Assembly (NCBI RefSeq): GCF_029626235.1
Contig: NZ_JARUBO010000005.1
Location: 714,501 to 778,500, forward strand
Length of the DNA: 64,000 nt
Reading direction: 5' to 3'
Source: Micromonospora sp. WMMD1120
GTDB lineage: Bacteria; Actinomycetota; Actinomycetes; Mycobacteriales; Micromonosporaceae
The first letter of the stretch is position 1. Each line of letters begins with the position of its first letter. The notes under the pieces were generated by a model. The model saw nothing but the letters and a program-made list of their open reading frames with translations. It searched no databases and was not told the DNA's origin. Positions 42,267 to 53,573 of this stretch are shown piece by piece. A program made the position numbers and the translations under genes.

Positions 42267-43235
42267 ATGACCACTGCAACGCCCACCGTCGCCGCCGGCA
42301 CCCAGAAGACCGGCGGCACCCCGTCCACGACGGCCGGCCGGGTCCGCAAGCGGCTGAACAGCCGCACCGCGACGCTCGTCTCGGTCGTCATCGCGGTGGT
42401 CTGGACCATCCCGACCTTCGGTCTGCTCATCTCCTCCCTCCGACCGGAGGACGAGATCAAGACCACCGGCTGGTGGACGGCGTTCACCAACCCGCAGTTC
42501 ACGTTCGAGAACTACGAGCAGGTCCTGTTCGGGCGGTCGGCGTCCTCCGGGCAGCTCGCCGGGTCCTTCATCAACTCCCTGGCGATCACCATCCCGTCGG
42601 TGCTCTTCCCGCTGGCCTTCGCCTGTCTCGCCGCGTACGCCCTGGCCTGGATCAACTTCCGCGGCCGGGACTGGGTCTACATCGCGATCTTCGCGTTGCA
42701 GATCGTGCCGTTGCAGATGGCCCTGGTGCCGCTGCTGAAGTTCTTCTCCACCGGCGTCACCCTCGGCGGCGTCACACTGATGCCGGCCTGGGACCTTGTC
42801 GACGAGCAGAAGTTCGCCCAGGTGTGGTTCGCGCACACCTGCTTCGCGCTTCCGTTCGCCGTCTTCCTGCTGCACAACTTCATCTCGCAACTGCCGGGCG
42901 ATCTGATGGAGGCGGCCCGGGTCGACGGGGCCACCCACCCGAAGATCTTCCGCACCATCGTGCTGCCGCTGATCACCCCGGCGCTGGCGGCGTTCGCCAT
43001 CTTCCAGTTCCTCTGGGTCTGGAACGACCTGCTGGTCGCGCTGATCTTCGCCGGAGGCACCGACGAGACCGCCCCACTGACCGTCCGACTCGCCGAGATG
43101 GCCGGCACCCGGGGCAACGAGTGGCAACGGCTCACCGCGGGCGCGTTCGTCTCGATCGTCGTACCCCTCATCGTGTTCCTGTCCCTACAGCGCTTCTTCG
43201 TGCGAGGTCTGCTCGCCGGCAGCGTCAAGGGTTGA
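42267..43235 (+). CDS. ABC transporter permease, MalG type
   Basis: The 322-aa product has six membrane segments and the EAA loop EAARVDGATHPKIFRTIVLPLI. The order RNYEQVLF-like periplasmic loop, then SFINSLAITIPSV, fits MalG. It begins one base after the stop of its partner, so both are made in equal amounts. The operon ends with the regulator gene after a G+C-rich gap of about 75 bases. Confidence 0.93.
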   Translation: MTTATPTVAAGTQKTGGTPSTTAGRVRKRLNSRTATLVSVVIAVVWTIPTFGLLISSLRPEDEIKTTGWWTAFTNPQFTFENYEQVLFGRSASSGQLAGSFINSLAITIPSVLFPLAFACLAAYALAWINFRGRDWVYIAIFALQIVPLQMALVPLLKFFSTGVTLGGVTLMPAWDLVDEQKFAQVWFAHTCFALPFAVFLLHNFISQLPGDLMEAARVDGATHPKIFRTIVLPLITPALAAFAIFQFLWVWNDLLVALIFAGGTDETAPLTVRLAEMAGTRGNEWQRLTAGAFVSIVVPLIVFLSLQRFFVRGLLAGSVKG

Positions 43236-43310
43236 CCCCCGCCCGCCGCCGCCCGGCCCCTCGGGCGGCGGCGGGCGCGTTGGGCACCCGGGCACCGAGC
43301 GAGGGAAACC

Positions 43311-44357
43311 GTGACGAAGATCGATGATGTCGCCCGACTGGCCGGAGTGTCCACGGCCACCGTCTCGCGGGCGCTGCGCGGACTGCCGACGGTCTCGGCC
43401 GCCACCCGGCGCCGGGTGCTCGCCGCGGCCCAGCAGCTCGACTACGAGGTCTCGCCGAGCGCGTCCCGACTGGCCGGTGGCCGTACCGGCACCGTCGCCG
43501 TCGTGGTCCCCCGGATCACCCGGTGGTTCTTCAGCACCGTCGTCGAGGCGGTCGAGGAGTACCTCCACCAGTCCGGCTACGACCTGCTGCTCTACAACCT
43601 GGGCGGCCGGGAGCAGATCCGCCAGCGGGTCCTGCGGACGGCCAACCTGCACAAGCGGGTGGACGCCATGATTCTCGTCGCCACCCCACTGCGGCGGTCG
43701 GACCTGAGCGCGCTGGCCACCCTGGACCTACCCGGAGTGACCATCAGCTCGGGCAGCAGGGTGCCCAACTGGCCCTGCGTACGCATCGACGACGTGGCGG
43801 CGGCGAGGGCCGCCACCCGGCACCTGATCGACCTCGGCCACCACCGGATCGCGCACATCTCCGGCGACCCGGACGACGAACTGGCCTTCACCACCCACCT
43901 CGACCGGCGTCGGGGCTACCAGGCCGCGTTGCGGGCCGCCGGTCTGCGACCCGACCCGAGCCTGGACGTCGAGTCCGGCTTCACCATCGACGGCGGCAAC
44001 CAGGCCACCGCGGAGCTGCTGGCCCGCGGCGAACCACCGACCGCGATCGTCGCCGCCTGCGACGAGATGGCGATGGGCGCGATCACCGCCCTGCGCGACG
44101 TCGGCCTGCGGGTGCCGCAGGACGTCAGCGTGATCGGCATCGACAACCACGACCTGGCCGGCGTGCTGGGGCTCAGCACCATCGCCCAGCCCGCCGCCGA
44201 GCAGGGCCGGCTCGCCGCGCAACTGCTGCTCAACCCGCTCGGAGCCCGCACACCGGGCCCGATCATCAGGCAACCGGGCGCCGGCTACGACACCCCGGTG
44301 ATCCTGCCCACTCGACTGGTGGTGCGGGAGTCGACCGCACCGCCCCGGGCAGACTGA
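43311..44357 (+). CDS. LacI-family transcriptional regulator of the alpha-glucoside operon
   Basis: The 348-aa product has an N-terminal LacI HTH (TKIDDVARLAGVSTATVSRALRGLPTVSAATRRRV) with the hinge helix SASRLAGG, followed by the periplasmic-binding-like domain (GTVAVVVPRITRWFFSTVVEAVEEYLHQSGYDLLLY and VIGIDNHDLAGVLGLSTIAQPA). It should repress or activate the importer through the TGCAAGCGCTTACA site. GTG 43311 is preceded by GCGAGGGAAACC. Confidence 0.93.
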   Translation: MTKIDDVARLAGVSTATVSRALRGLPTVSAATRRRVLAAAQQLDYEVSPSASRLAGGRTGTVAVVVPRITRWFFSTVVEAVEEYLHQSGYDLLLYNLGGREQIRQRVLRTANLHKRVDAMILVATPLRRSDLSALATLDLPGVTISSGSRVPNWPCVRIDDVAAARAATRHLIDLGHHRIAHISGDPDDELAFTTHLDRRRGYQAALRAAGLRPDPSLDVESGFTIDGGNQATAELLARGEPPTAIVAACDEMAMGAITALRDVGLRVPQDVSVIGIDNHDLAGVLGLSTIAQPAAEQGRLAAQLLLNPLGARTPGPIIRQPGAGYDTPVILPTRLVVRESTAPPRAD

Positions 44358-44390
44358 CAACCTGACCACCGCGCACCACGGGAGAAGACC

Positions 44391-46064
<1,674 letters not shown>

Positions 46065-46179
46065 TCCCCACCGACCGGCCCGCCCCGACGAGTGACGCTG
46101 TCGGGGCGGGTCGGCCGGGCACGCTGTGGACCTGATGCCGCAAACGACTCACCCGCACCGCCACGCCACTCGCGCCGCC

Positions 46180-46277
46180 GCGCCGCCTCAAGATCGTGCT
46201 GTTTCCAGGATGTGGTGGCCTCAGCGTGGCGGGAGGCCACTACATCGTGGAAGTAGTGCGACCTTGAGGTGCGGCGC
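46180..46277. repeat. Long imperfect inverted repeat between converging genes
   Basis: The arms are about 43 bases: GCGCCGCCTCAAGATCG...GTGGCCTC (46180-46222) and its counterpart GAGGCCAC...CTTGAGGTGCGGCGC (46233-46277), with several compensating or G-T pairs around a 10-base loop. It probably acts as a terminator for both neighbours. Confidence 0.8.
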
Positions 46278-46331
46278 CGGGCACGACCGACGCGATGGGG
46301 CGAGCGCGACCCAGGCGGGTGCGGCGGGTGA

Positions 46332-47765
46332 TCAGAGCCGGTCGGCGCGGGCGTGCAGCAGCTCGTGCACGTGGTCGATGTCCGTCGGCGAGCTGCGCGA
46401 GGCGAGCCAGTACATCACGCCGGTGGGTATGAAGAAGAGTTGGAACGCGGCCAGGCCGACGGCGAAGTTCAGCGGGGGCGGAAACGCCGTTCGGAGCGCC
46501 TGGAACGCCACCCCGACCAGCCCGTTGCCGGCCGCCCTGCCGACACCGTTGACCAGGTTGCCCAGGCTGTAGACGGTGCCCCGGTGCTCCGGCGGGTTGA
46601 CGTCGGCGATCAGCGCGAACCAGTTCGGCGAGTTGGCCGAGGTCAGCGCCAGCGCCACGATGGCGGTGAGCAGGCTCAGCCCGACCGACGGTTCGGTGAA
46701 GACGCTGGCCAGTACCGCACCCACCACCGCGCCGCCGCTCGCGCCGTCCGGCACGTCGATGGTGACCGGCACGAAGAACAGCACCAGGTAGAACGGCAGC
46801 GCGGCGAGGACGCCGACGGCGGCGACCAGGGCGCGCCCCCGGGGCGTACGCCGTTGCAGGGCATCACCCACCAGCCCACCAACGATGGAGAGCACTCCGC
46901 CCAACTGGAACAGCGTGGCGAACACGCTGCCCACCACCACCGCCGTCGACGCGGAGTAGCCCTGTGCCTCGGCCCGCTCGGCGAAGAGCACCGGCAGCCA
47001 GACCAGCGAGCCGAAGGCGGCCTGCGCGGTCAGGCCCTGCAGGATCAGCCACCGGTTGGTCCGTCGGCCCAGGATGCGCGGCAGGTCGGCGCGGCTGATC
47101 CGGTAGTCGTAGTCCGCGCCGGCGTCGAGCCTGCCGGCCAGCTCCGGCTCGCTCTGACCACGCCGGATGTCGTACGTGAACAGGTAGGCCACCGTGGCGG
47201 CCAGGCCGACGCCGGTGAGCACCAGGAACGGGCGGCGCCAGTCGGCCGCGCCGAGCAACCCGCCGACGAGTGTGCCGGCCAGGGTGCCGACGCCCTGGGA
47301 GAGCCCCCAGAAGCTCATCACCAGCCCGCGTCGGGCCGGGGAGATCAGGTCGGTGACCACCGAGAAGCCCACCGAGCCGACCGCGCCGAGCCCGACCGCC
47401 GCGACCAGCTGCGCGACCAGGAACGTCAGGTAGCCACCGGCGAGGGCGCTGCCGCCGGTGCCCGCCGCCCAGAGCAGCGTGCCGACCATCAGCAGCGGCT
47501 TGCGGTTGGTCCGGTCGCCGACGTACGCCCAGCCCACCGCGGCCGCCGCGCTGACCAGGAAACTGACCGCGGTGACCACGCCGAGCAGCCGCCCCGGCAC
47601 GTCGAACGCGTCGGAGATCGGCCCGTACAGCGGCGGGACCAGCCCGATCGCCACGTTGTCCAGCGAGGCGAGCAGCACGAACACCACGACGCTGTACAGC
47701 CGGTGCACGCGCCCACCGCCCCGACCGTGCGCGCGCTGGCCGGGCCCGCCACTGGTCACCGTCAT
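46332..47765 (-). CDS. MFS transporter
   Basis: The 477-aa product has twelve membrane segments in two halves. The first-loop motif GWAYVGDRTNRKPLLMVGTLLWAAGTGGSALA is the MFS motif A. A longer central loop (DIRRGQSEPELAGRLDAGADYDY...) separates the halves. Its substrate is unknown; proximity to xylAB raises the possibility of pentose import, but the two are 94 bases apart and sugar-symporter motifs are absent. ATG 47765 was chosen as start; an in-frame ATG at 47804 lies 13 codons upstream. Confidence 0.85.
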   Translation of the reverse strand: MTVTSGGPGQRAHGRGGGRVHRLYSVVVFVLLASLDNVAIGLVPPLYGPISDAFDVPGRLLGVVTAVSFLVSAAAAVGWAYVGDRTNRKPLLMVGTLLWAAGTGGSALAGGYLTFLVAQLVAAVGLGAVGSVGFSVVTDLISPARRGLVMSFWGLSQGVGTLAGTLVGGLLGAADWRRPFLVLTGVGLAATVAYLFTYDIRRGQSEPELAGRLDAGADYDYRISRADLPRILGRRTNRWLILQGLTAQAAFGSLVWLPVLFAERAEAQGYSASTAVVVGSVFATLFQLGGVLSIVGGLVGDALQRRTPRGRALVAAVGVLAALPFYLVLFFVPVTIDVPDGASGGAVVGAVLASVFTEPSVGLSLLTAIVALALTSANSPNWFALIADVNPPEHRGTVYSLGNLVNGVGRAAGNGLVGVAFQALRTAFPPPLNFAVGLAAFQLFFIPTGVMYWLASRSSPTDIDHVHELLHARADRL

Positions 47766-47858
47766 GACCGGCAGCAAACCAGACGTCGCCGAGGAGATCG
47801 TCACGCGGGTGGGCGCCGATCACGGTGGACCGGCACCCACCCGCGTCGATCCCGACGC

Positions 47859-49286
47859 TCAGCGACGGTCGAGAACCGACCCCCGCGCGGCGGCGTACCG
47901 CTCCCGCACCGCGGGCACCGGCTCGGCCGCGTACTCCTCGGTGCCCTCGACCGCCCAGTCGGGTGGCGTGGCGCCACCCAGGGCGACCCAGGCGGCCTGC
48001 CGGGCGGCGCCGTCGGCCACGTACTCCCCGGGCGGTGGGACGACCACCGGGCAGCCGAAGACCTGCGGGGCGATCCGACGCACCGCGGCCGAGCGGGCTC
48101 CACCGCCGACCAGGATGACCCGGCGGACGGTGGCGCCCTGCGCGACCAGCGCGTCCAGGCCGTCGGCGAGGGCGCAGAGCATGCCCTCCACTGCCGCCCG
48201 GGCGAGGTGCGCGGGGGTGGAGGTGCGCAGCGTCAGCCCGTGCACCGCGCCGGTGGCGAGCGGCAGGTTCGGCGTCCGCTCGCCCTCCAGGTAGGGCACC
48301 ATGACCAGCCCGTCGGCGCCGGCCGGCGCGGAGAGCGCCAGGTCGGCCAGCTCGTCCAGGCTGACGCCGAGCAGCGCGGCGGCGGCGTCCAGCACGCGGG
48401 CCGCGTTGAGCGTGCAGACCAGCGGCAGGAAGCGACCGGACGCGTCGGCGAAGCCGGCGACGGCGCCGCTGGCATCTGCGGCCGGCACGTCGGCCACGCT
48501 GAACACGGTGCCGGAGGTGCCGATCGAGACGACGACGTCACCCGGGCCGGCGCCGACGCCGAGCGCGGCGGCGGCGTTGTCCCCGGTGCCCGCGCCGAGC
48601 AACGCCCCGCCCGGCCCGCCCAGGGCGTCGGCCAGCTTCCCGGCCGACTCCGCCGGGCCGAGCACCTCGGGCACCACCAACTGCCGGCCGAAGCCCCGCT
48701 CCAGCAGGTCCAGCCGGTAGTCGCCGGTCGCCGGCGACCAGTAGCCGGTGCCGCTGGCGTCACCCCGGTCGGTGCGCAGCGCGCCCAACCCCGGCGCGCC
48801 GGCCAACCGCCAGGTCAGCCAGTCGTGCGGCAGGCAGACGGCGGCCACCCGGGCAGCCGACTCCGGCTCGTGCCGGGCCAGCCAGCGCAGCTTGGTGATG
48901 GTGAAGCTGGCCACCGGCACGCTGCCGGTGGCGTCGGCCCAGAACCGACGGCCGGCCGCGCCGCCGCCGGCCTCCTCGACGAGGTCGGCGGCGGCGTCGG
49001 CGGACCGGGTGTCGTTCCACAGCAGCGCCGGGCGGACCACCCGGCCGTCCTCGTCGAGACACACCATGCCGTGCTGCTGGCCGGCGACGGAGATCGCCGC
49101 CACGTCGGCCAATCCGCCGGCCTGGTCGGCGGCGCTGCGCAGCGCCTGCCACCAGGCTTCCGGGTCGACCTCGGTGCCATCCGGATGCGGTGCCCGACCC
49201 TGCCGCAGCAGGGCCCCGGTCTCCGCGTCGCGGACAACCACCTTGCAGGACTGGGTGGACGAGTCAACGCCTGCGACCAACGGCAT
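47859..49286 (-). CDS. xylB: Xylulokinase
   Basis: The 475-aa product is a FGGY kinase: [15 protein letters not shown] (N-terminal phosphate loop), [17 protein letters not shown] and [10 protein letters not shown] (xylulokinase signature), [11 protein letters not shown] and [24 protein letters not shown]. It phosphorylates D-xylulose to xylulose 5-phosphate. It follows xylA by 11 bases in the same operon, and the ROK regulator lies divergent. Confidence 0.96.
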   Translation of the reverse strand: MPLVAGVDSSTQSCKVVVRDAETGALLRQGRAPHPDGTEVDPEAWWQALRSAADQAGGLADVAAISVAGQQHGMVCLDEDGRVVRPALLWNDTRSADAAADLVEEAGGGAAGRRFWADATGSVPVASFTITKLRWLARHEPESAARVAAVCLPHDWLTWRLAGAPGLGALRTDRGDASGTGYWSPATGDYRLDLLERGFGRQLVVPEVLGPAESAGKLADALGGPGGALLGAGTGDNAAAALGVGAGPGDVVVSIGTSGTVFSVADVPAADASGAVAGFADASGRFLPLVCTLNAARVLDAAAALLGVSLDELADLALSAPAGADGLVMVPYLEGERTPNLPLATGAVHGLTLRTSTPAHLARAAVEGMLCALADGLDALVAQGATVRRVILVGGGARSAAVRRIAPQVFGCPVVVPPPGEYVADGAARQAAWVALGGATPPDWAVEGTEEYAAEPVPAVRERYAAARGSVLDRR

Positions 49287-49297
49287 GGCGGCGGGCC

Positions 49298-50485
49298 TCA
49301 GCGAGCGCCGAGCAGGTGCTCGACGGCGAGTTGGTTGAGCCGGACGAAGGCGAAGCCCCGGGCGGCCACCGCGTCCACGTCGACGTCCTCGAACGCGGAG
49401 CGGTCGGCCAGCAGCTCCTCGTAGCCCTCGCCGTCGTTGAGCGTCGGCGTGCTCAGGTCGCCGACCTTGCTGGCGGCGAGCGCCTCGACCACCTCGGGGT
49501 CGGCACGGAACGCCGCAGCCCGCTCCTTGAGCAGCAGGTAGGTGCTCATGTTGGCCGCCGCGGAGGCCCAGACGCCGTCCATGTCCTCGGTGCGGGAGGG
49601 CTTGTAGTCGAAGTGCCGGGGCCCGTCGTAGGCCGGCCCGCCGTTCGGGCCGCCATTCTCCAGGAGGTCCACCAGGGCGAACGCGTTCATCAGGTCACCG
49701 TGGCCGAAGACCAGGTCCTGGTCGTACTTGATGCCCCGCTGGCCGTTGAGGTCCAGGTGGAACAGCTTGCCCTGCCAGAGCGCCTGGGCGATGCCGTGGG
49801 AGTAGTTGAGCCCGGCCATCTGCTCGTGCCCGACCTCGGGGTTGAGGCCGACCAGCTCCGGGTGCTCCAACTGGGAGATGAAGCCGAGCGCGTGCCCGAT
49901 GGTCGGCAGCAGGATGTCGCCGCGCGGCTCGTTGGGCTTGGGCTCCAGCGCGAACCGCAGGTTGTAGCCCTTGTCGACGGAGTACTGGGTGAGCAGGTTG
50001 ACGGCCTCGCGGTAACGGTCCAGCGCGGCGCGGACGTCCTTGGCGAGGTCGTATTCCGAGCCCTCGCGGCCACCCCACATCACGAAGGTGCTGGCGCCCA
50101 GCTCGGCCGCCAGGTCGACCTGACGCAGCACCTTGCGCAGCGCGTAGCGACGGACGTCGCGGTCGTTGCTGGTGAAGCCGCCGTCCTTGAAGATCGGGTG
50201 GGTGAAGAGGTTGGTGGTGACCATCGGCACCACCAGCCCGGTCTCGTCGAGGGCCTTGCGGAACCGGGCGATGTGCTGGTCGCGGGTCGCGGCGTCGGCC
50301 CCGAACGGGATCAGGTCGTCGTCGTGGAACGTGATGCCGTACGCGCCGAGCTCGGCGAGCCGGTGCACCGCCTCGACCGCGTCCAGCTCGGGACGGGTGG
50401 CGTCGCCGAACGGGTCACGGGCCTGCCAGCCCACGGTCCAGAGCCCGAAGGAGAACTTGTCGGCGGGGGTGGGACGGGGTGCCAT
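49298..50485 (-). CDS. xylA: Xylose isomerase
   Basis: The 395-aa product is a class I (actinobacterial) xylose isomerase: [12 protein letters not shown] with His54 and Asp57, [10 protein letters not shown], the metal-binding [18 protein letters not shown] and the [20 protein letters not shown] segment. It converts D-xylose to D-xylulose. CCGGAGGTAGCTC precedes the ATG. Length and catalytic residues match Streptomyces enzymes. It is the first gene of a xylA-xylB operon. Confidence 0.98.
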   Translation of the reverse strand: MAPRPTPADKFSFGLWTVGWQARDPFGDATRPELDAVEAVHRLAELGAYGITFHDDDLIPFGADAATRDQHIARFRKALDETGLVVPMVTTNLFTHPIFKDGGFTSNDRDVRRYALRKVLRQVDLAAELGASTFVMWGGREGSEYDLAKDVRAALDRYREAVNLLTQYSVDKGYNLRFALEPKPNEPRGDILLPTIGHALGFISQLEHPELVGLNPEVGHEQMAGLNYSHGIAQALWQGKLFHLDLNGQRGIKYDQDLVFGHGDLMNAFALVDLLENGGPNGGPAYDGPRHFDYKPSRTEDMDGVWASAAANMSTYLLLKERAAAFRADPEVVEALAASKVGDLSTPTLNDGEGYEELLADRSAFEDVDVDAVAARGFAFVRLNQLAVEHLLGAR

Positions 50486-50514
50486 GAGCTACCTCCGGGG
50501 TGATGGTGTCAGGT

Positions 50515-50540
50515 ATTTGTTCAGCGATTGAATTATTTGC
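50515..50540. promoter_or_regulatory. A+T-rich candidate operator between xylA and the ROK regulator
   Basis: TATTTGTTCAGCGATTGAAT and the following TATTTG form an A+T-rich island in a G+C-rich setting. TTCA-N5-TGAA is a small dyad, flanked by a direct repeat of ATTTG 20 bases apart. It lies between divergent xylA and its probable regulator. Confidence 0.5.
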
Positions 50541-50551
50541 CCACCCTATGG

Positions 50552-50557
50552 CAGTGT
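50552..50557 (+). promoter_or_regulatory. Candidate -10 CAGTGT of the ROK regulator gene
   Basis: CAGTGT ends 6 bases before the GTG at 50564, the same spacing as the leaderless promoters in this window. Confidence 0.4.
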
Positions 50558-50563
50558 CAAGGG

Positions 50564-51802
50564 GTGAGCCCCACCCACGCCCCGGCCGGCGCCGTTCGAC
50601 AGAACAGCCTGCGAGAACTGAATCTCGCCCTGGTCCTGGGCCGGATCGCCGCGGCCCGTCGACCTCCGTCCCGCGCCGACCTGGCGACCGCCACCGGCCT
50701 GACCAGAGCCACCGTCTCCGCCGTGGTGGAGGACCTGCTGGCCGGCCGTCTGGTCAGTGAGTCCGACCCGGCGCCCCGCTCCGGCGCCGGCCGCCCGGCA
50801 CGCGGGCTGGTCCTCGCCGACGAGGGGCCGGCAGGGCTCGGCCTGGAGGTCAACGTCGACTATCTGACGGTCTGCGTCGTGGACCTGGCCGGTCAGGTCC
50901 GGCACCGTACGGTGCGTCGGGTCGACCTGCGCCCGGTGGTGCCCGCCGACGCCCTGGCCCACCTGGTCGAGCTGGCCGAAGCAGCCCGGGCCGACGTCGC
51001 CCGGCACGGCCTCACAGTGGTCGGGGCGGCGCTGGCGGTGCCCGGCCTGGTGGACGACGCGGGAGTGGTCCGGCTCGCGCCGAACCTCGGTTGGCGCGAC
51101 GTGGACGTCCCCGCGGTGCTCGCCCAGCACCCGCCGCTGATCGAGGAGGTCCCCGGCGTCCCGGCGCTGGTGGTGGACAACGAGGCCAACCTGGCCGCGC
51201 TCGGCGAGCTGCACTCCCGGCCACCCGGGCCGTCCAGCTTCCTGCACATCTCCGGTGAGGTCGGCATCGGCGCCGGCATCGTGCTGGACGGGGCGCTCTT
51301 CCGTGGCGTCCGGGGGTGGAGCGGCGAGATCGGTCACCTGCCGGTCCATCCCGAGGGCCGGCCGTGCCGCTGCGGCGGGCAGGGCTGCCTGGAGCAGTAC
51401 GCCGGTCAGGAGGCCATCGTGTCCGCCGCCGGGCTGGCGCGGGCGGAGCTGCCCGCCGACACCGCCACCGCCCGGCTGGCCGAGTTGGCCGATGCCGGCG
51501 ACGCCGACGCGCTGCGGGCGTTGCACGACGCCGGAACGGCGCTCGGCGTCGCGGTGGCCAGCGTCGTCAACCTGCTCGACCTGGACACCGTCGTGCTCGG
51601 CGGCGGCTACGCGGCGCTCGCCTCGTGGCTGTGCCCCCCGGTGCTCGCCGAGATCGACGCCCGGGTGCTCACCGCCGCCTGGTCCCCGGTCACTGTCCGT
51701 CCGTCGACGCTCGGCGCGGAGGCCGCCGCTGTCGGCGCCGCCGGGTCGGTGGTCCGCCGGATCGTCGCCCAGCCCGTCGGTTGGCTCGCCCGCACGAGCT
51801 GA
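50564..51802 (+). CDS. ROK-family transcriptional regulator, probable xylose repressor
   Basis: The 412-aa product has an N-terminal winged HTH (NLALVLGRIAAARRPPSRADLATATGLTRATVSAVVEDLLAGRLV) and a ROK domain with LVVDNEANLAALGELHS, GWSGEIGHLPV and the zinc knuckle CRCGGQGCLEQYA. It is divergent from xylA, the standard position of XylR in actinomycetes. GTG 50564 was chosen because of the CAGTGT spacing; TTG 50528 in frame would extend it into the operator region. Confidence 0.92.
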   Translation: MSPTHAPAGAVRQNSLRELNLALVLGRIAAARRPPSRADLATATGLTRATVSAVVEDLLAGRLVSESDPAPRSGAGRPARGLVLADEGPAGLGLEVNVDYLTVCVVDLAGQVRHRTVRRVDLRPVVPADALAHLVELAEAARADVARHGLTVVGAALAVPGLVDDAGVVRLAPNLGWRDVDVPAVLAQHPPLIEEVPGVPALVVDNEANLAALGELHSRPPGPSSFLHISGEVGIGAGIVLDGALFRGVRGWSGEIGHLPVHPEGRPCRCGGQGCLEQYAGQEAIVSAAGLARAELPADTATARLAELADAGDADALRALHDAGTALGVAVASVVNLLDLDTVVLGGGYAALASWLCPPVLAEIDARVLTAAWSPVTVRPSTLGAEAAAVGAAGSVVRRIVAQPVGWLARTS

Positions 51803-51841
51803 CCCTCGCCCAGCGCCGTGGTCGGCTGGCGCCCGGGATCG

Positions 51842-51847
51842 GTACCC
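51842..51847 (+). promoter_or_regulatory. -10 box TACCCT before the SpoIIE-type phosphatase gene
   Basis: TACCCT would place a transcription start near 51854, about 38 bases before the mini-ORF ATG at 51892. Confidence 0.45.
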
Positions 51848-51891
51848 TTGCCCCCAGGCAGCGATCCCCTGGTGAGAAGTCGAGAGGCAGC

Positions 51892-51933
51892 ATGCGCACA
51901 CCTCGTCAGACGCGAGCCGGCGTCCGGCGGTGA
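51892..51933 (+). CDS. 13-codon mini-ORF coupled to the phosphatase gene
   Basis: ATG 51892 opens MRTPRQTRAGVRR with GAGAGGC just upstream and ends at a TGA (51931-51933) that overlaps the next start codon GTG 51930. Four of thirteen residues are Arg. It may exist only to deliver ribosomes to the phosphatase start. Confidence 0.4.
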   Translation: MRTPRQTRAGVRR

Positions 51934-53540
51934 CCACGACCCGGCAACCCGGCGGCACCCCGTTGCCGGCCGACGCGCGGTTGGCCCGTGAACTACTCGA
52001 CGGGCTCGCCGAGGCGATTCTGACGACCGACGAGACCGGCCGGGTCACGCTTGTCAACGCCATGGCGGCGGAGCTGCTGCCGGAGATCAGCGCCGGCACC
52101 GCGCTGCCGGACTGCAACGTGACGCCCCTGGCCCAGGCGGTCGCCAGCGGAGCCGACCACTTCACGGCCGAGCACCACGGCCGACGGCTGAGTGGCGCCC
52201 GACGGCACCTCGCCGGCGGTCGCTACGCGTGGTATGTCCGCGACGTCACCGAGGACCACCGTCACACCGCCGCCCTGCTCGCCGAACGCGCCCGCACCGC
52301 GTTCCTCGCCGAGGCGGGCAGCCGACTCGCCCTGACCCTGCACCGCGACGAGGTGCTGCGGGCCGTCACCACGCTCGCCGTCCCGGTCCTCGCCGACGTC
52401 GCCGTGGCACTGCCCCGGTCGCCCGCGCCGGCCGAGCCGCACGCGCGGTGGACCCGGTACGCCGACGGCGCGCCCGCCCCGGTCGGCGGGCTCGCCGGGC
52501 CCACGCTGGCCAGCACCGTCCCCGGACTCGCCGAGGCGCTCGCCGGCGACGTCACCGAGCCGGGCCGCTGGCCGGACGCTCCGCACGCCGACCTGGCCGG
52601 CATGCTGCCGCTCGACTTCGGGCCTCCGGGCGCGCTGCTGGTCACCCCGCTCCTCAGCGCCGGCGGGTCGGCCGGCGCGCTGCTGCTCGTCCGTCGGGGT
52701 GGGCGACAGGGTTTCGACAGCCGCGAGGTCGAGCTGGCCCGGGAGTTCGCCGCACGCGCCGGTGCCGCGCTGGCCACCGCCGACCTGCACGGCGAGCAGG
52801 CCCATCTGGCCCGGGTGTTGCAGACCAGCCTGCTCCCGCCCGACCTGCCCGCCGTCAACGGGGTACGGATGGCCGGGGGCTACCGCGCGGCGGGCGACAC
52901 CCTGCGCATCGGCGGCGACTTCTATGAGGTGTTCCCGCACGCCGACGGCGCCCTGTTCGCGCTGGGCGACGTGTGCGGTCGGGGCGTGGGCGCCGCCGTG
53001 CTGACCGGTCGGGTCCGCCAGTGTCTGCAGACGCTGCGCCTGGTCGAGCGGCGCCCACTGGAGCTGATCCACCTGCTCAACCAGGCGTTGCTCGACGCGC
53101 CCGACGCGGCGCGGCGCAGCCAGCTCACCACGGTGCTGCTCGGCTCGTTGGAACGCCTGCCGACCGGCCTCGACGTACGGATCGCCGGCGGTGGGCACCC
53201 GGCGCCACTGCTGGTCACCGCCGACGGCACCGTCACCCCGGTCCCGGTCGGAGGCATGCCGGTCGGGGCGTTGACTGCCGCACGTTTCGCCGAGACCCGG
53301 GTACGCCTCGGTCCGGGCGATCTGCTGCTCGCGTACACCGATGGGGTGACCGGGGCGCGCGGCCCGCGGGACGCGGCGGTCTTCGGCGAGGCCCGGCTGC
53401 GGGCCACGCTCGCGGCGGCGGCCGGGCAGCCTCCGGCGGCGTTGATCGACAGGGTCCTCGCGGCGGTCGACGACTGGCTGGACGGCCAGGCGCACGACGA
53501 CGTGGCGATGCTGGCGCTCGGCGCGTCGACCTCGGCGTGA
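51930..53540 (+). CDS. PAS-GAF-SpoIIE (PP2C-type) phosphatase
   Basis: The 536-aa product has a PAS-like start (LLDGLAEAILTTDETGRVTLVNAMAAELLPEI), a GAF-like middle (FLAEAGSRLALTLHRDEVLRAVTTLAVPVLADVAVAL to about 290) and a C-terminal SpoIIE/RsbU phosphatase. The metal Asp are visible in LRIGGDFYEVF, FALGDVCGRGVGAA, LLAYTDGVTGA and HDDVAMLAL. It would dephosphorylate an anti-anti-sigma factor in response to a bound signal. No antagonist gene is adjacent. The GTG start overlaps the mini-ORF stop. Confidence 0.92.
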   Translation: MTTTRQPGGTPLPADARLARELLDGLAEAILTTDETGRVTLVNAMAAELLPEISAGTALPDCNVTPLAQAVASGADHFTAEHHGRRLSGARRHLAGGRYAWYVRDVTEDHRHTAALLAERARTAFLAEAGSRLALTLHRDEVLRAVTTLAVPVLADVAVALPRSPAPAEPHARWTRYADGAPAPVGGLAGPTLASTVPGLAEALAGDVTEPGRWPDAPHADLAGMLPLDFGPPGALLVTPLLSAGGSAGALLLVRRGGRQGFDSREVELAREFAARAGAALATADLHGEQAHLARVLQTSLLPPDLPAVNGVRMAGGYRAAGDTLRIGGDFYEVFPHADGALFALGDVCGRGVGAAVLTGRVRQCLQTLRLVERRPLELIHLLNQALLDAPDAARRSQLTTVLLGSLERLPTGLDVRIAGGGHPAPLLVTADGTVTPVPVGGMPVGALTAARFAETRVRLGPGDLLLAYTDGVTGARGPRDAAVFGEARLRATLAAAAGQPPAALIDRVLAAVDDWLDGQAHDDVAMLALGASTSA

Positions 53541-53573
53541 GTGACCGGCGGCGGGTGCGCGTGGCCGCTCTGG

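Noticed and set aside
46332..49286. The MFS gene as a certain xylose transporter
   Set aside because: It lies 94 bases beyond xylB and lacks sugar-symporter motifs, so co-function is possible but not supported.
46353..49424. A 1023-codon open frame on the plus strand opposite the MFS and xylB genes
   Set aside because: It lies entirely antisense to two clear genes and encodes only low-complexity Arg/Gly/Gln/Ala text, an effect of G+C-rich third codon positions.
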